Shown here: one piece after another, positions 51,006 to 61,379 of the stretch
Layout of the letters: each line of letters starts with the position of its first letter
Position numbering within the stretch: position 1 is the stretch's first letter
Assembly (NCBI RefSeq): GCF_022846655.1
Contig: NZ_AP025667.1
Span: 1,029,001 to 1,093,000, forward strand
Length of the DNA: 64,000 nucleotides
Direction of reading: 5' to 3'
From: Streptomyces seoulensis
Lineage (GTDB): Bacteria; Actinomycetota; Actinomycetes; Streptomycetales; Streptomycetaceae
Translations under genes and position numbers: made by a program
The notes under the pieces: generated by a model
The model's database searches: none
What the model saw: the letters and a program-made list of their open reading frames with translations, nothing else
What the model was told of the DNA's origin: nothing

Positions 51006-51020
51006 GGCCGGCTGTACGAC

Positions 51021-51080
51021 GGGGGGCTTCGGGATGGTGGGGCGGGGCTTCGGGACGGCGGGGCGGGGCTTCGGGACCTG
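51021..51080 (+). repeat. Three G-rich 21-bp tandem units downstream of dynB
   Basis: GGGGCTTCGGGA-containing units (about 51021-51038, 51039-51059 and 51060-51080) repeat with small changes; the last two share GGGGCGGGGCTTCGGGAC. The stretch is strongly G-rich on one strand and could form G-quadruplexes or act as a dynB transcript end. Confidence 0.6.
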
Positions 51081-51105
51081 GTGACCACCTGGTCGGGTGA
51101 GGGAG

Positions 51106-51132
51106 TTGTCCACAACCGGGGAGCCGTCCACA
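51106..51132 (+). promoter_or_regulatory. Two DnaA-box sequences upstream of ssbB
   Basis: TTGTCCACA (51106-51114) is the exact Streptomyces DnaA-box consensus and CCGTCCACA (51124-51132) is an accepted variant, in the same orientation with 18 bp between starts. They are in the 355-bp gap before ssbB, which otherwise holds only G-rich repeats and the ribosome binding site. DnaA could regulate ssbB here, or the sites may titrate DnaA. Confidence 0.6.
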
Positions 51133-51360
51133 GCGGTCGGCGGGGTCGGCCGGGGCGGGGGCAGTCTGGTGCCACGGCGATCGCACCGCCTGCCCGGCGG
51201 ACCAGGTGAGGAAGCTGGGCGGGCGGACCTCGCGGTCGGCGGCCGTGCGGCGCGCCACGAGTGAGACCGGTGCGCGCCGCACGGCACAGGAAGCCGTACG
51301 GGACGGGCCCGTACCGGCACCGGCTGTCCGGCGGTGAGCGCCGGTGAGGGAGGGGTTCAG

Positions 51361-51837
51361 ATGAACGAGACCGTGCTGTGCGTGGTGGGCAATGTGGCGA
51401 CACCGCCGGTGTACCGGGAGCTGCCGAGCGGTCCCTCGGCCCGGTTCCGGCTCGCGGTGACCGCGCGGTACTGGGACCGGGAGAAGAGTCTCTGGACCGA
51501 CGGGCACACCAACTTCTTCACCGTGTGGGCCAACCGGCAGCTCGCGGTCAACGTGGCCGCCTCGGTGGAGGTGGGGCAGCCGCTGGTGGTGCAGGGCCGG
51601 CTCAAGGTGCGGACCGAGGCGCGCGAAGGACAGCAGGCGTGGGCGTCGGCCGACATCGACGCGGTGACGATCGGCCACGATCTGACGCGGGGCACGGCCG
51701 CGTTCCGCCGCGCGGCCAAACCGGAGACGCCACCGAGGCCGGCCGCGCGTCCGGAGCCGCAGTGGGAGACACCACCCGCGGAGCCGGAGGCGGATGTGCC
51801 GGATCAACAGGACGCACCCGCAGTGTTGATGACGTGA
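51361..51837 (+). CDS. ssbB: Single-stranded DNA-binding protein SsbB
   Basis: A 158-residue SSB: OB fold in residues 1-115 (NETVLCVVGNVATPPVYRELPSGPSARFRLAVTARYWDREKSLW, TNFFTVWANRQLAVNVAASVEVGQPLVVQGRLKVR) and a Pro/Glu-rich tail. The tail ends DAPAVLMT instead of the DDDIPF-type peptide used to recruit repair proteins, which marks the second, developmental SSB. In S. coelicolor SsbB is, as I recall, linked to chromosome segregation during sporulation. GAGGGAGGGG precedes the ATG. Its position next to the septation GTPases agrees. Confidence 0.92.
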   Translation: MNETVLCVVGNVATPPVYRELPSGPSARFRLAVTARYWDREKSLWTDGHTNFFTVWANRQLAVNVAASVEVGQPLVVQGRLKVRTEAREGQQAWASADIDAVTIGHDLTRGTAAFRRAAKPETPPRPAARPEPQWETPPAEPEADVPDQQDAPAVLMT

Positions 51838-52116
51838 CGTCAGGGACTGTTCTGGGGGCGCTCCGGCCGAGACGCGGCTTATCGGCGAATGCGCCCTCGA
51901 ACGCCCCTTGTGAAGTGACGGATTTGTCGATGAGCCCAGCTCAAGATGTGTGCCCGCGATAACGATTACAGCTCGGATCACCCGTCCTGCCATCTGACCG
52001 CCGGGTAGCGGGTCTGTTGATCCATAGGATGCCCAGGCGTGCCCCTAGGGGTTGGTGATTTCTGCTGGTGGGACCGCCCCCACATGTCCAACGGGTCCTG
52101 CTCGAAGGGGAATTCT

Positions 52117-53523
52117 GTGCTTGCTGCGTTCTCTGGGTCCACCCGGTCCACCGTGCCCGTCCGGGCCGGTGCCATGGCGCTGGCCTGCGGGCTGGCGGCA
52201 GCGGGTGTGCTGTCCGGTGCCGGTACGGCCCTGGCCGACGAGAAACCGCAGACGCAGAACGGGGCGACCGCCACGATCAACGGCCTCAAGACGTACGGCG
52301 AGGCCGTGATCCATGAGAACGGCACCGACCTGCGGGTGCCGGCGGGCCTGTTCGACATGTCCGTGGACGGCGGCGGCACCCTCCAGACGTACTGCGTCGA
52401 CCTGCACAACCCCACGCAGCGCGACGCCAAGTACCAGGAGACCCCCTGGAGCGGCACCTCGCTGGGCGCCAACGCGAACGCCGGACGCATCCGCTGGATA
52501 CTCCAGCACTCCTACCCGCAGGTGAACGACCTCGACGCGCTCGCCCACAAGGCCGGAGCGACCGGGCTGACCGAGCAGGACGCGGCGGCCGGGACCCAGG
52601 TGGCCATCTGGCGTTACTCGGACGCGGCGAAGGTCGAGGCGACGGACCCGCAGGCGGAGAAGCTCGCCGACTACCTGGAGAAGAGCGCCCGCCCCGCCGC
52701 CGAGCCCCGCGCCTCGCTGACCCTGGACCCGCCCGCTGTCTCCGGCCGCCCCGGCGACCTGCTGGGCCCGGTGACCGTGCACACCGACGCCGCCGGTGTG
52801 ATCGTCTCGCCTCCGGTGGACGCGGCGGCCGAGGGGGTGCGGATCATCGACCGCACCGGCAAGGTGATCACCTCGGCGCACGACGGCAGCCAGCTCTACT
52901 TCGACATCCCCGAGAGTGCTCCGGACGCCACGGTGCAGGTCGCCGTGCAGGCTTCCACCACCGTGCCGGTGGGCCGCGCCTTCGCCTCCGAGTCGCGCAG
53001 CCAGACGCAGATCCTGGCCGGCTCCAGCGAGTCCACGGTCTCCGCGACCGTCGACGCCACCTGGGCGGCCGAGGGTGCCGTACCGGCGGTGTCGGCCCGC
53101 AAGAACTGCGCCGAGGGCGGGGTGGACGTCACGGTCGCCGACAAGGGCGACCAGCCGTTCACCTTCGAGCTGATGGGCACCGAGCACACGGTCGCCCCCG
53201 GCAAGGCCGACACGATCACGGTCCCCCTCGAGGAGGACCAGTCCTACGACTTCACGGTCACCGGCCCGAACGGCTTCACCCAGCGCTTCACCGGCATCCT
53301 CGACTGCGCCACCCAGGGCCCGGCCACGACCGAGTCCGCCCAGACCCTGAGCGAGCCCACCCCGGTCGCCCTGCCCGGCGAGGCCCCCACGGGGACGGAC
53401 CTGGCGTCCACGGGCGGGTCCGCGCTGACGCCGGTGATCACGGGCGCGGCCATCGGGTTCGTCGTGATCGGCGGGGCTGTGCTGGTCGTTCTGCGCGGGC
53501 GGGAGAACCGGGCCGGGGAGTGA
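52117..53523 (+). CDS. Sortase-anchored thioester-forming surface protein (TQXA domain)
   Basis: A 468-residue wall protein. A signal peptide ends near ALADEK. A TQXA thioester domain follows, with Cys93 (LQTYCVDLHN) and Gln161 (AAGTQVAIWRY) that would form an internal Cys-Gln thioester for covalent adhesion. Ig-like/SpaA-type beta domains follow, then LASTG at 429-433, a hydrophobic helix and a basic tail. LAXTG is the class E sortase signal of Streptomyces. GTG 52117 is preceded by GAAGGGG. A CCCCTAGGGG palindrome lies upstream at 52042-52051. Confidence 0.88.
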   Translation: MLAAFSGSTRSTVPVRAGAMALACGLAAAGVLSGAGTALADEKPQTQNGATATINGLKTYGEAVIHENGTDLRVPAGLFDMSVDGGGTLQTYCVDLHNPTQRDAKYQETPWSGTSLGANANAGRIRWILQHSYPQVNDLDALAHKAGATGLTEQDAAAGTQVAIWRYSDAAKVEATDPQAEKLADYLEKSARPAAEPRASLTLDPPAVSGRPGDLLGPVTVHTDAAGVIVSPPVDAAAEGVRIIDRTGKVITSAHDGSQLYFDIPESAPDATVQVAVQASTTVPVGRAFASESRSQTQILAGSSESTVSATVDATWAAEGAVPAVSARKNCAEGGVDVTVADKGDQPFTFELMGTEHTVAPGKADTITVPLEEDQSYDFTVTGPNGFTQRFTGILDCATQGPATTESAQTLSEPTPVALPGEAPTGTDLASTGGSALTPVITGAAIGFVVIGGAVLVVLRGRENRAGE

Positions 53524-53534
53524 CGGCCCCGCGC

Positions 53535-53563
53535 CCGGTTCCGCCCGTGGGTGCCGGAACCGG
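53535..53563. terminator. Bidirectional terminator after the TQXA protein gene
   Basis: CCGGTTCCG (53535-53543) pairs with CGGAACCGG (53555-53563) between convergent genes; it reaches close to the end of the small minus-strand gene. Confidence 0.65.
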
Positions 53564-53566
53564 TGA

Positions 53567-53788
53567 TCAGTCGTCTTCCGGCAGGTGGAAGTAGACGGTC
53601 CCCGACCACCAGGGTCCGTGTTCGGTGATCTCCGACTCGATGACGACGTCCTGGATCTCGGCCGGGCCCAACGCTTCCACGGAGTCGGCCAGCCTCCGCA
53701 GCAGCGCCGGCACGCTGTCGCACCCCGGACCGGCAGGGTTGGCCTGCGAGAAGTGGCGCACGGTCCAGGACTCGGGAGAGCTCGTCAT
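53567..53788 (-). CDS. Small conserved hypothetical protein
   Basis: A 73-residue acidic protein (MTSSPESWTVRHFSQANPAGPGCDSVPALLRRLADSVEALGPAEIQDVVIESEITEHGPWWSGTVYFHLPEDD). The alpha-beta layout and small size are typical of conserved Streptomyces proteins of unknown role. The ATG at 53788 is supported by TACGAT seven bases upstream on the minus strand, suggesting a leaderless mRNA. It is divergent from ettA. Confidence 0.7.
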   Translation of the reverse strand: MTSSPESWTVRHFSQANPAGPGCDSVPALLRRLADSVEALGPAEIQDVVIESEITEHGPWWSGTVYFHLPEDD

Positions 53789-53969
53789 GGGCTTGATCGT
53801 AGGAGTGGATCTCGCCTGGCCGGAGCCGATCGCCGCGGCTGACGGCGCCTCCACCCGAACCCCCAGCTCACAGCCCCCCGCCGGAACGCGTTTCCTCCCA
53901 GGGGTGGCCGTACGGCAAGATGGGGTGTATCTGCCCACTGCCAGATTTCAAGCTGCCGGACGGTTTCTC

Positions 53970-55634
<1,665 letters not shown>

Positions 55635-55641
55635 TCACACC

Positions 55642-56058
55642 TTGCGCCACATCTACCGCTGCCCCCTGCGCTGGGCGGACATGGACGCGTACGGCCACGT
55701 CAACAACGTGGTGTTCCTCCGTTACCTGGAGGAAGCCCGTATCGACTTCCTGTTCCGCCCGGACAAGGACTTCCAGCAGGGGTCGGTCGTGGCGCGCCAC
55801 GAGATCGACTACAAGCGGCAGCTCGTCCACCGGCACCACCCGGTGGACGTCGAGCTGTGGATCACCGAGGTCCGGGCCGCGTCCTTCACCATCACCTACG
55901 AGGTGAAGGACGCGGACACCGTGTACGTACGGGCCTCCACCGTCGTCGTGCCCTTCGACTTCGAGGCCCAGCGGCCGCGCCGGATCACCGCGGAGGAACG
56001 GGAGTTCCTCCAGGAGTACCGGGACGAGGCCGCCGAGGAGAAGGCCGTCGCCGCATGA
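55642..56058 (+). CDS. Hot-dog acyl-CoA thioesterase (4HBT family)
   Basis: A 138-residue hot-dog fold enzyme with the catalytic signature RWADMDAYGHVNNVVFLRYLEEAR. Such enzymes hydrolyse acyl- or hydroxybenzoyl-CoA esters; the substrate is unknown. The TTG start at 55642, seven bases after ettA, gives the full conserved N-terminus (MRHIYRCPLRWADMDAYGH). The stop overlaps the next start as ATGA, so ettA, this gene and the next form an operon. Confidence 0.85.
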   Translation: MRHIYRCPLRWADMDAYGHVNNVVFLRYLEEARIDFLFRPDKDFQQGSVVARHEIDYKRQLVHRHHPVDVELWITEVRAASFTITYEVKDADTVYVRASTVVVPFDFEAQRPRRITAEEREFLQEYRDEAAEEKAVAA

Positions 56059-56738
56059 CGGTGCTCCACCTCGCCGACGATACGGAGGCGGCCGACCTCG
56101 CCGCCTTCCTCACCCGGCTGCTCCGCTACGACCGCGCGGCCGCCGTACGCCTCCAGGCGGCCGGGACCGCGCTCGCCGTGTTCGGGCGGCCGCCCTCCTT
56201 CGAGGTGCTCGCCGTCCGCGCGGTGCGCCTCGCCAAGCCGTACGAGGACGGGCTGGACGCCACGCTCGACGTGACCGTCTCGGCGGGTGAACTGCTGGAG
56301 TCGGTGGACGAGCGATCGGTCACCGCCGTCGTACCCGCCCCCGTCACCGGACCGCCCTGGGCCGGGGTGCTGCCGCCGCGCGGTGGCTGGCAGCCCGAGA
56401 CGGGGCTGCCCGGCCCGGCTGCGCTGCACCGGACCGTCGTCGACTCGGTGGCCGAATTCCGGTCCCGTACCGAGGCGTTGGCGCCCGAACAGCGCACCCG
56501 TGCCGAACTGGACCGGATCGGGCGGGAGATCTGGTCCCGCGAGGTCGGCCCGACCCCTCTTCCGGTGCGCGCCGTCCACGCCGCGCACTCACTGGGCTTC
56601 CTGCGGCCGCCCGATCCCGCCGTCGGCGAGGACACCGGGCTGTTCTCCTCCGGACCGTGGCTCCGGCTGCGCACCCCCTACGGCTCCATCGCCGTGCGGC
56701 GCGCGGGCCTGGGGAGGCTCGGCGTCAGCGTGCGCTGA
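56055..56738 (+). CDS. Conserved hypothetical protein coupled to the thioesterase
   Basis: A 227-residue soluble protein not recognised. It has an N-terminal alpha-helical part (DLAAFLTRLLRYDRAAAVRLQAAGTALAVFGRPPSFEVLAVRAVRL), a central Pro/Gly segment (VPAPVTGPPWAGVLPPRGGWQP) and a C-terminal strand-rich end (WLRLRTPYGSIAVRRAGLG). It starts within the thioesterase stop (ATGA), so they are co-expressed. Confidence 0.75.
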   Translation: MTVLHLADDTEAADLAAFLTRLLRYDRAAAVRLQAAGTALAVFGRPPSFEVLAVRAVRLAKPYEDGLDATLDVTVSAGELLESVDERSVTAVVPAPVTGPPWAGVLPPRGGWQPETGLPGPAALHRTVVDSVAEFRSRTEALAPEQRTRAELDRIGREIWSREVGPTPLPVRAVHAAHSLGFLRPPDPAVGEDTGLFSSGPWLRLRTPYGSIAVRRAGLGRLGVSVR

Positions 56739-56754
56739 CCGGCGCCCGGACGCC

Positions 56755-57159
56755 TCAGCCGGCGGTGTTCACCATCGAGGCCGCCGCGTACGTCAGGTAG
56801 TTCCAGAGCGTCCGCTCGTGCTCCTCGGACAGCTCCAGCTCGTCCACCGCCACCCGCATGTGCTTGAGCCACGCGTCGTGCGCGGCCCGGTCCACGGCGA
56901 ACGGCGCGTGCCGCATCCGCAGCCGGGGGTGGCCGCGGTTCTCGCCGTAGGTGGTGGGTCCGCCCCAGTACTGGATCAGGAACAGGGTGAGCCGCTCCTC
57001 GGCCGGGCCGAGGTCCTCCTCCGGGTACATCGGCCGCAGCAGCGGGTCCTCGGCGACGCCCTCGTAGAAACGGCCGACCAGCCGGCGGAAGGTCTCCTCC
57101 CCGCCGACCTGCTCGTAGAAGGTCTGCTCCTGAAGCGTGCCACGTCGGATCTCGTTCAC
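56755..57159 (-). CDS. Group II truncated haemoglobin (GlbO-like)
   Basis: A 134-residue 2-on-2 globin with TyrB10 (Tyr32), TyrCD1 (Tyr45), proximal His84 (RMRHAPF) and the group II TrpG8 (AHDAWLKHM). Such proteins bind O2 and NO and are linked to redox or peroxide protection. The start is GTG at 57159. It is a single gene convergent with the preceding operon, with only 16 bp between the stops. Confidence 0.92.
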   Translation of the reverse strand: MNEIRRGTLQEQTFYEQVGGEETFRRLVGRFYEGVAEDPLLRPMYPEEDLGPAEERLTLFLIQYWGGPTTYGENRGHPRLRMRHAPFAVDRAAHDAWLKHMRVAVDELELSEEHERTLWNYLTYAAASMVNTAG

Positions 57160-57243
57160 CCGTCCATGGTCTCAGACCGGGGGGCCGAGGACTCAAGGCG
57201 TAGGACCGGCCATCGCCCGCCCCTGCCGCCCCCGGATCACCCC

Positions 57244-57249
57244 TAATCT
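57244..57249 (+). promoter_or_regulatory. Leaderless -10 element
   Basis: TAATCT ends six bases before the ATG at 57256, and no ribosome binding site is present, so the methyltransferase mRNA is probably leaderless. Confidence 0.4.
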
Positions 57250-57255
57250 GGATGT

Positions 57256-58233
57256 ATGGGCGCCTATGACTCCGAGCTGACCCAGGTGGCCGCCGAGGCG
57301 CGGGCCGCGCTGGTCCGGCAGATCGACGGCGACGGCGCCTGGCGCGCGGACCCCGTCTGGCGGGAGGCGTTCGCCGAGGTGCCCCGGCATCTGTTCGTGC
57401 CGTACTACTACGTCGGCGTCCTCGGCGGCTACGAGCGCCACACGGCCGACGACCCCGACCCCGCCGGGCGCGAGCGCTGGGCGCGCGGCGCCTACGCGGA
57501 CGCCCCGCTGGCCACCCGGCTGCACGACGGTGAGCTGGTCTCCTCCAGCAGCCAGCCCTCGCTGATGGCGCGCATGCTGGTCGCGCTGGGCGTCCGGGAC
57601 GGCAACCGGGTGCTGGAGGTCGGCACGGGCACCGGCTACAACGCCGCCCTGCTCGCCCACCGCCTCGGCGACGACTCGCTGGTCACCACCGTCGACATGG
57701 AAGCGGAGATCACCGGGCCGGCCACGCGGAACCTGGCGAGGGCCGGGTACCGCCCGGTGGTGGTCACCGGCGACGGGGCGTACGGGGTGCCCGCGCACGC
57801 GCCCTACGACGGGATCATCGCCACCTGCATGCTGCCCACGGTGCCGCGCCCCTGGATCGGCCAGTGCGCGCCCGGCGCCCGGATCGTCGCGCCGCTGAAC
57901 AACGGGCTGCTCACCCTCACCGTCGACGGGTCCGGCCGCGCCGAGGGCCGCTTCCTGCGCACCGGCGCCTACTTCGTGCCGCTGCGCGGGGAGAGCCGGG
58001 CCCCGGCCGAGCCGGTGTCGCTGCGCGGGCTGCCGGGGCGGGCACGGGACCAGGAGTCGTTCGGCTTCCTGCTCGGCCTGGTCCGCAACAGGCTGGAGCC
58101 CTCGCGGGCGTACGCGCTGTGGGAGAGCGCGGGGATGCCGGACCGCGAACGGTACGGCGTCACGGTCAGCGGCCCCCGCGCCTGGGCCTGGCTGGACGAC
58201 CCGGAGGGCCGCCACGCCTGGCCGCTGCCGTGA
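57256..58233 (+). CDS. Protein-L-isoaspartate methyltransferase-like protein
   Basis: A 325-residue SAM-dependent methyltransferase of PCMT type: the substrate-loop SSSSQPSLMARML, motif I VLEVGTGTGYNAALLA, acidic VTTVDME and post-motif TGDGAYGVPAHAPYDGIIATC. A C-terminal extension of about 120 residues goes beyond the usual 210-residue repair enzyme. Classic enzymes repair isoaspartate in aged proteins; related longer ones modify RiPP precursors, but no precursor peptide gene is visible nearby. It is convergent with the FHA gene. Confidence 0.8.
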   Translation: MGAYDSELTQVAAEARAALVRQIDGDGAWRADPVWREAFAEVPRHLFVPYYYVGVLGGYERHTADDPDPAGRERWARGAYADAPLATRLHDGELVSSSSQPSLMARMLVALGVRDGNRVLEVGTGTGYNAALLAHRLGDDSLVTTVDMEAEITGPATRNLARAGYRPVVVTGDGAYGVPAHAPYDGIIATCMLPTVPRPWIGQCAPGARIVAPLNNGLLTLTVDGSGRAEGRFLRTGAYFVPLRGESRAPAEPVSLRGLPGRARDQESFGFLLGLVRNRLEPSRAYALWESAGMPDRERYGVTVSGPRAWAWLDDPEGRHAWPLP

Positions 58234-58242
58234 ACGTCCGGC

Positions 58243-59871
58243 TCAGTCCCGGTGGACGGTGATCGTCGTCCAGGCGCCCACGTGCACCCGGTCGCCGTCC
58301 TGGAGCGGTACCGGCACGAACGGCTGGATCGGCTCGTCGGAGCCGTTGACCGTGGTGCCGTTCGTCGAGTTCTGGTCGACGACCGCCCAGTTGCCGTCCG
58401 GCTGCTGCACCAGCACCGCGTGCTGGTGCGAGACACCGGGGTCCTCCGGCGGCACCGACAGGTCGATGTCGGGGGTGTCGCCGGTGGAGTGCCGGCGGCG
58501 GCCGATGGTCACCTGGTTGCCGCTGAGCGCGCGCTGCTGCTCGGGGGAGTACGCGGGCAGGTTGAGCCCCGCGGCCTCGGGGCCGGAGCGGTGCATCATC
58601 GCCATGAAGTACTCGCGGTCCGGGCCGATGGTCGCGGACCAGGTGGCCGGGCCCTGCGGGTTCCGGCCGCCCTGCGGGAAGCCGGGCGTCTGTCCGGCTC
58701 CGGGCTGCGGGTAGCCGTAGCCGCCACCGGGGTTCCCGGTGGGGCCGTTCGACGGCGGCGGGGAGATCACCCAGTCGTCGTCGGCGAAGGACGGGCCTGA
58801 GGCCGGGGCACGGCCGCCCTCCGGCGGGAAGCCGGTGGGCGCGGACGGGCCGGACGGCGGCGCGGCCTGCCGGGAGGGGGCGTTGCCGAACGCGGAGGGC
58901 TCACGCCCGAAGGGAGGCGGGCCGGACTGGCCGCCCTGACCGGACTGGCCACCGGGGCCGCCGGGGCCACCCTGGCCACCGGGGCCGCGCTGGCCGCCGA
59001 AGCTGTCGGGACCGCTCTGGCCGCCCGGACCGCGCTGGCCGCCGAAGCTGTCGGGGTTGCCGGGGCCGCCCTGGCCGCCGGGGCCACCGGGGCCACGCTG
59101 GCCACCGAAGTTGTCCGAGCCGCCGGGGCCGCGCTGGCCGCCGAAGCTACCGGGGCCGCCCTGGCCGCCGGGACCACCCTGGCCACCGGGACCGCTCTGA
59201 CCACCCGGGCCGCCGGGACGGCCGGGACCGCCATAGCCGGGGCCGCCGGGACCACCGGGACCACCGGGACCACCCGGACCCGCCGGCCCGCCCTGCTGGC
59301 CGGGACCGGAACCAGGGCCACCGGGCCGCTGACCCGGACCCCCGCCGAAGCCCGGCGGAGGGCCCTGCCGACGCTCGCCGAAGGGGGAGGAGCCGCCCGA
59401 GGTGGGCGGCGGGGACGCCTGGCCGCGCCCGGCGCCGAACGGCGTCGGGCCGGAGGGCTCGTTGTCGAACGGGGGTATCGGCTCGGCGGGCCGGTTCACC
59501 TGCGAGGGCCGCGAGCCCTGGTAGTCGAACCCGTCACCGTCACCGCCGCCGAACGGCTGGCTCGGCGGCTGGTAGCGGGGCTGCTGCTGCCGGGGCGGGG
59601 CCGCCGGGGTGTAGGAGGTGGCGGTGTTGGTCAGGAAGTTCCACCGGCACTCCTCGCAGAAGGGCGCGCCGCCCTCGCGGGGCGTACGGCACTGCGGGCA
59701 CAGCTCCGCCTCCCCGCCGGAGGCGGGCCGCCCCTGGGCGCGGGGCGGCGGGAATCCGTAGCCGCCGCCGGACGGGGGCGGGGGCGGAGGCACGGCACCG
59801 GCCATGCGGTGACCACAGACCTCGCACCAGTCGTCGGAACCCGACTGGTGTCCGTTCGGGCAGGTCGGCAT
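58243..59871 (-). CDS. FHA-domain protein with zinc ribbons and collagen-like Gly-rich region
   Basis: A 542-residue protein with two N-terminal zinc ribbons (CPNGH...CEVCG and CPQC...CEEC), a long disordered Pro/Gly region (about residues 110-400) containing GPGGQGGPGG and SFGGQRGPGG repeats, and a C-terminal FHA domain (about 440-542) with GRRRHSTGDTPDIDLS, SHQHAVL and NSTNGTTVNG. FHA domains bind phosphothreonine, so it is a natural reader for the nearby PknG-like kinase. AGAAGGGG precedes the ATG. It is the last gene of the pknG-PP2C-VWA-FHA series. Confidence 0.9.
   Translation of the reverse strand: MPTCPNGHQSGSDDWCEVCGHRMAGAVPPPPPPSGGGYGFPPPRAQGRPASGGEAELCPQCRTPREGGAPFCEECRWNFLTNTATSYTPAAPPRQQQPRYQPPSQPFGGGDGDGFDYQGSRPSQVNRPAEPIPPFDNEPSGPTPFGAGRGQASPPPTSGGSSPFGERRQGPPPGFGGGPGQRPGGPGSGPGQQGGPAGPGGPGGPGGPGGPGYGGPGRPGGPGGQSGPGGQGGPGGQGGPGSFGGQRGPGGSDNFGGQRGPGGPGGQGGPGNPDSFGGQRGPGGQSGPDSFGGQRGPGGQGGPGGPGGQSGQGGQSGPPPFGREPSAFGNAPSRQAAPPSGPSAPTGFPPEGGRAPASGPSFADDDWVISPPPSNGPTGNPGGGYGYPQPGAGQTPGFPQGGRNPQGPATWSATIGPDREYFMAMMHRSGPEAAGLNLPAYSPEQQRALSGNQVTIGRRRHSTGDTPDIDLSVPPEDPGVSHQHAVLVQQPDGNWAVVDQNSTNGTTVNGSDEPIQPFVPVPLQDGDRVHVGAWTTITVHRD
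58900..59330 (-). repeat. Gly-rich collagen-like repeat block in the FHA gene
   Basis: Tandem degenerate 9- and 15-bp units encode GGP/GGQ triplets and GPDSFGGQRGPGGQ-type blocks. This is a coding repeat likely to vary in length; it has no spacer structure and is not CRISPR. Confidence 0.8.
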
Positions 59872-59913
59872 GTCGGTGGTACCCCTTCTGCTGAGGTATC
59901 GGTTTCTACAGGG

Positions 59914-61239
59914 TCACTTCTTGACGCGAACAGTCTTCGTGGACCGGGTCTCGAGAGTCATCTCGTCGGCCTCCGCGACCTTCGCCTTCAACCGCACAGT
60001 ACCGGTCGGGGCGTCGACCACGTCCACCACCTTCGCAAGCAGTTTCGCAGTATCCGCGTTCCCCGACACTCCCGCGAGCTGAACGGCACGTCCCAGTTTG
60101 GCCGTTGCTCCGTCCATATCGCCCGCTTTCCGTAGATCCAGCCCTTCCTGGATGGCCTGCGCCAGTTCGGCCTGGCCGGTGTAGTGGGCGACTTGGGAGT
60201 TGAGCGAGGTCGAGGCCGCCATGTCGTCGGTCCACACGGCTCGTACGAGCCCCTGCGCGCCGAGATTCTGTACCGATCCGTCCGGTTGGGGCACCACCAG
60301 CGACACCCGCGCGGCCAGCATCTCCTGGCCCAGTCCGGCCGCCGGGACCTCCACGCAGAGGTGGTAGTCGCGGGACTCGTCGCCCCAGGAGCCGGTGGGG
60401 TAGTCCCCGGCGCGCGGGCCCGCCTCGGTGCGCCGGTCGGTCAACTCCTCGACATTGGGCGCCACTTGCTTGACGAACTTGATGCTCGTGCCGACCGGCG
60501 TCCACACCCGCAGGGCGACGTCGGCGACGCCCTTGCTCATCGTCGACTCCATGATCCGGGTGAAGTCGTCGGTGAGCCGGGCCGGATCGGCCACGATGTC
60601 GGCGGTGCCGAGCAGGGCGGAGGCGATGCCTGTGACTTCTTTCACTTCCCAGTCGGTGCCCACGCCCCGCGCGTCACAGGTGAACCGCCCGGCACACGCC
60701 TGGAGGGTGTCCTTCAGCTCTCCGGCCGACTCGTGCTCGTTGCGTCCGTCGGTCAGCAGGATGCCGTGCCGGATCTCCACGTCCGCCCCGGCCAGCAGCC
60801 GGTCGGCCAGCCGCAGCCAGGTGCCGATCGCGGTGCCGCCGCCCGCTCTCAGTCTGCGCAGCGCCTGCTTGGCCTGGGCGCGGGTGGTGGCGTCGGCCAC
60901 CGCGAGCCGGCCGCCGCCCGGATAGACCTCGCGCGCGACATGGGTGCCGTCTACGACCCCGAAGTGCACCCCGTCGCGCAGGGTGTCGATGGCGGCGGCC
61001 GTGGCGTCGCGGGCGTTGCGCATCTTGGTGGGCGGGTGGTCCATCGAGCCCGAGCAGTCGACCATGAGCACCACGGCGGCGGAGGCACCCCGCCCGGCCG
61101 GTGCCCCGGCGAGCCTGCCGCCGCCGGTCGCCGTCACGGTCACGATGGCGTTGACCTCGCGGCCGCCCTCGGGCAGGTACTCGTTCTGGTAGACGTCCAC
61201 CGAGAACCGCGGCGCACCCGGTCTGGCGAAGTTGGCCAT
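59914..61239 (-). CDS. VWA-domain protein
   Basis: A 441-residue protein with a von Willebrand factor A domain carrying the MIDAS motif VLMVDCSGSMD and the later TAIGTWLRLADRLL and ILLTDGRNEHES elements. It is followed by a beta-rich domain and a C-terminal helical part (AIQEGLDLRKAGDMDGATAKLGRAVQLAG). There is no signal peptide, so it is cytoplasmic. VWA proteins next to FHA and kinase genes often act as metal-dependent protein-binding partners. GGGGGA precedes the ATG at 61239. Confidence 0.9.
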   Translation of the reverse strand: MANFARPGAPRFSVDVYQNEYLPEGGREVNAIVTVTATGGGRLAGAPAGRGASAAVVLMVDCSGSMDHPPTKMRNARDATAAAIDTLRDGVHFGVVDGTHVAREVYPGGGRLAVADATTRAQAKQALRRLRAGGGTAIGTWLRLADRLLAGADVEIRHGILLTDGRNEHESAGELKDTLQACAGRFTCDARGVGTDWEVKEVTGIASALLGTADIVADPARLTDDFTRIMESTMSKGVADVALRVWTPVGTSIKFVKQVAPNVEELTDRRTEAGPRAGDYPTGSWGDESRDYHLCVEVPAAGLGQEMLAARVSLVVPQPDGSVQNLGAQGLVRAVWTDDMAASTSLNSQVAHYTGQAELAQAIQEGLDLRKAGDMDGATAKLGRAVQLAGVSGNADTAKLLAKVVDVVDAPTGTVRLKAKVAEADEMTLETRSTKTVRVKK

Positions 61240-61379
61240 GCTGGTTCACATCCCCCTAGGACACGCCCCGCCGAGGCGAGGCCGTGCGTTCGGGCGGACC
61301 GGTCCCCTCCGCGTCCGCCCCTGCTTCCCCGTACGCGAGGCCGCCGCGGCCGCGCGCGGTCACCCGCGCGGCGACGCCC

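Noticed and set aside
57256..58233. Methyltransferase as part of a RiPP (lanthipeptide or lasso) cluster
   Set aside because: No precursor peptide, cyclase or protease gene lies nearby; neighbours are a haemoglobin and an FHA protein.
58900..59330. Regular repeats that could suggest a CRISPR array
   Set aside because: The repeats are 9-15 bp, in frame, degenerate and without unique spacers; they encode GGP/GGQ triplets of the FHA protein.
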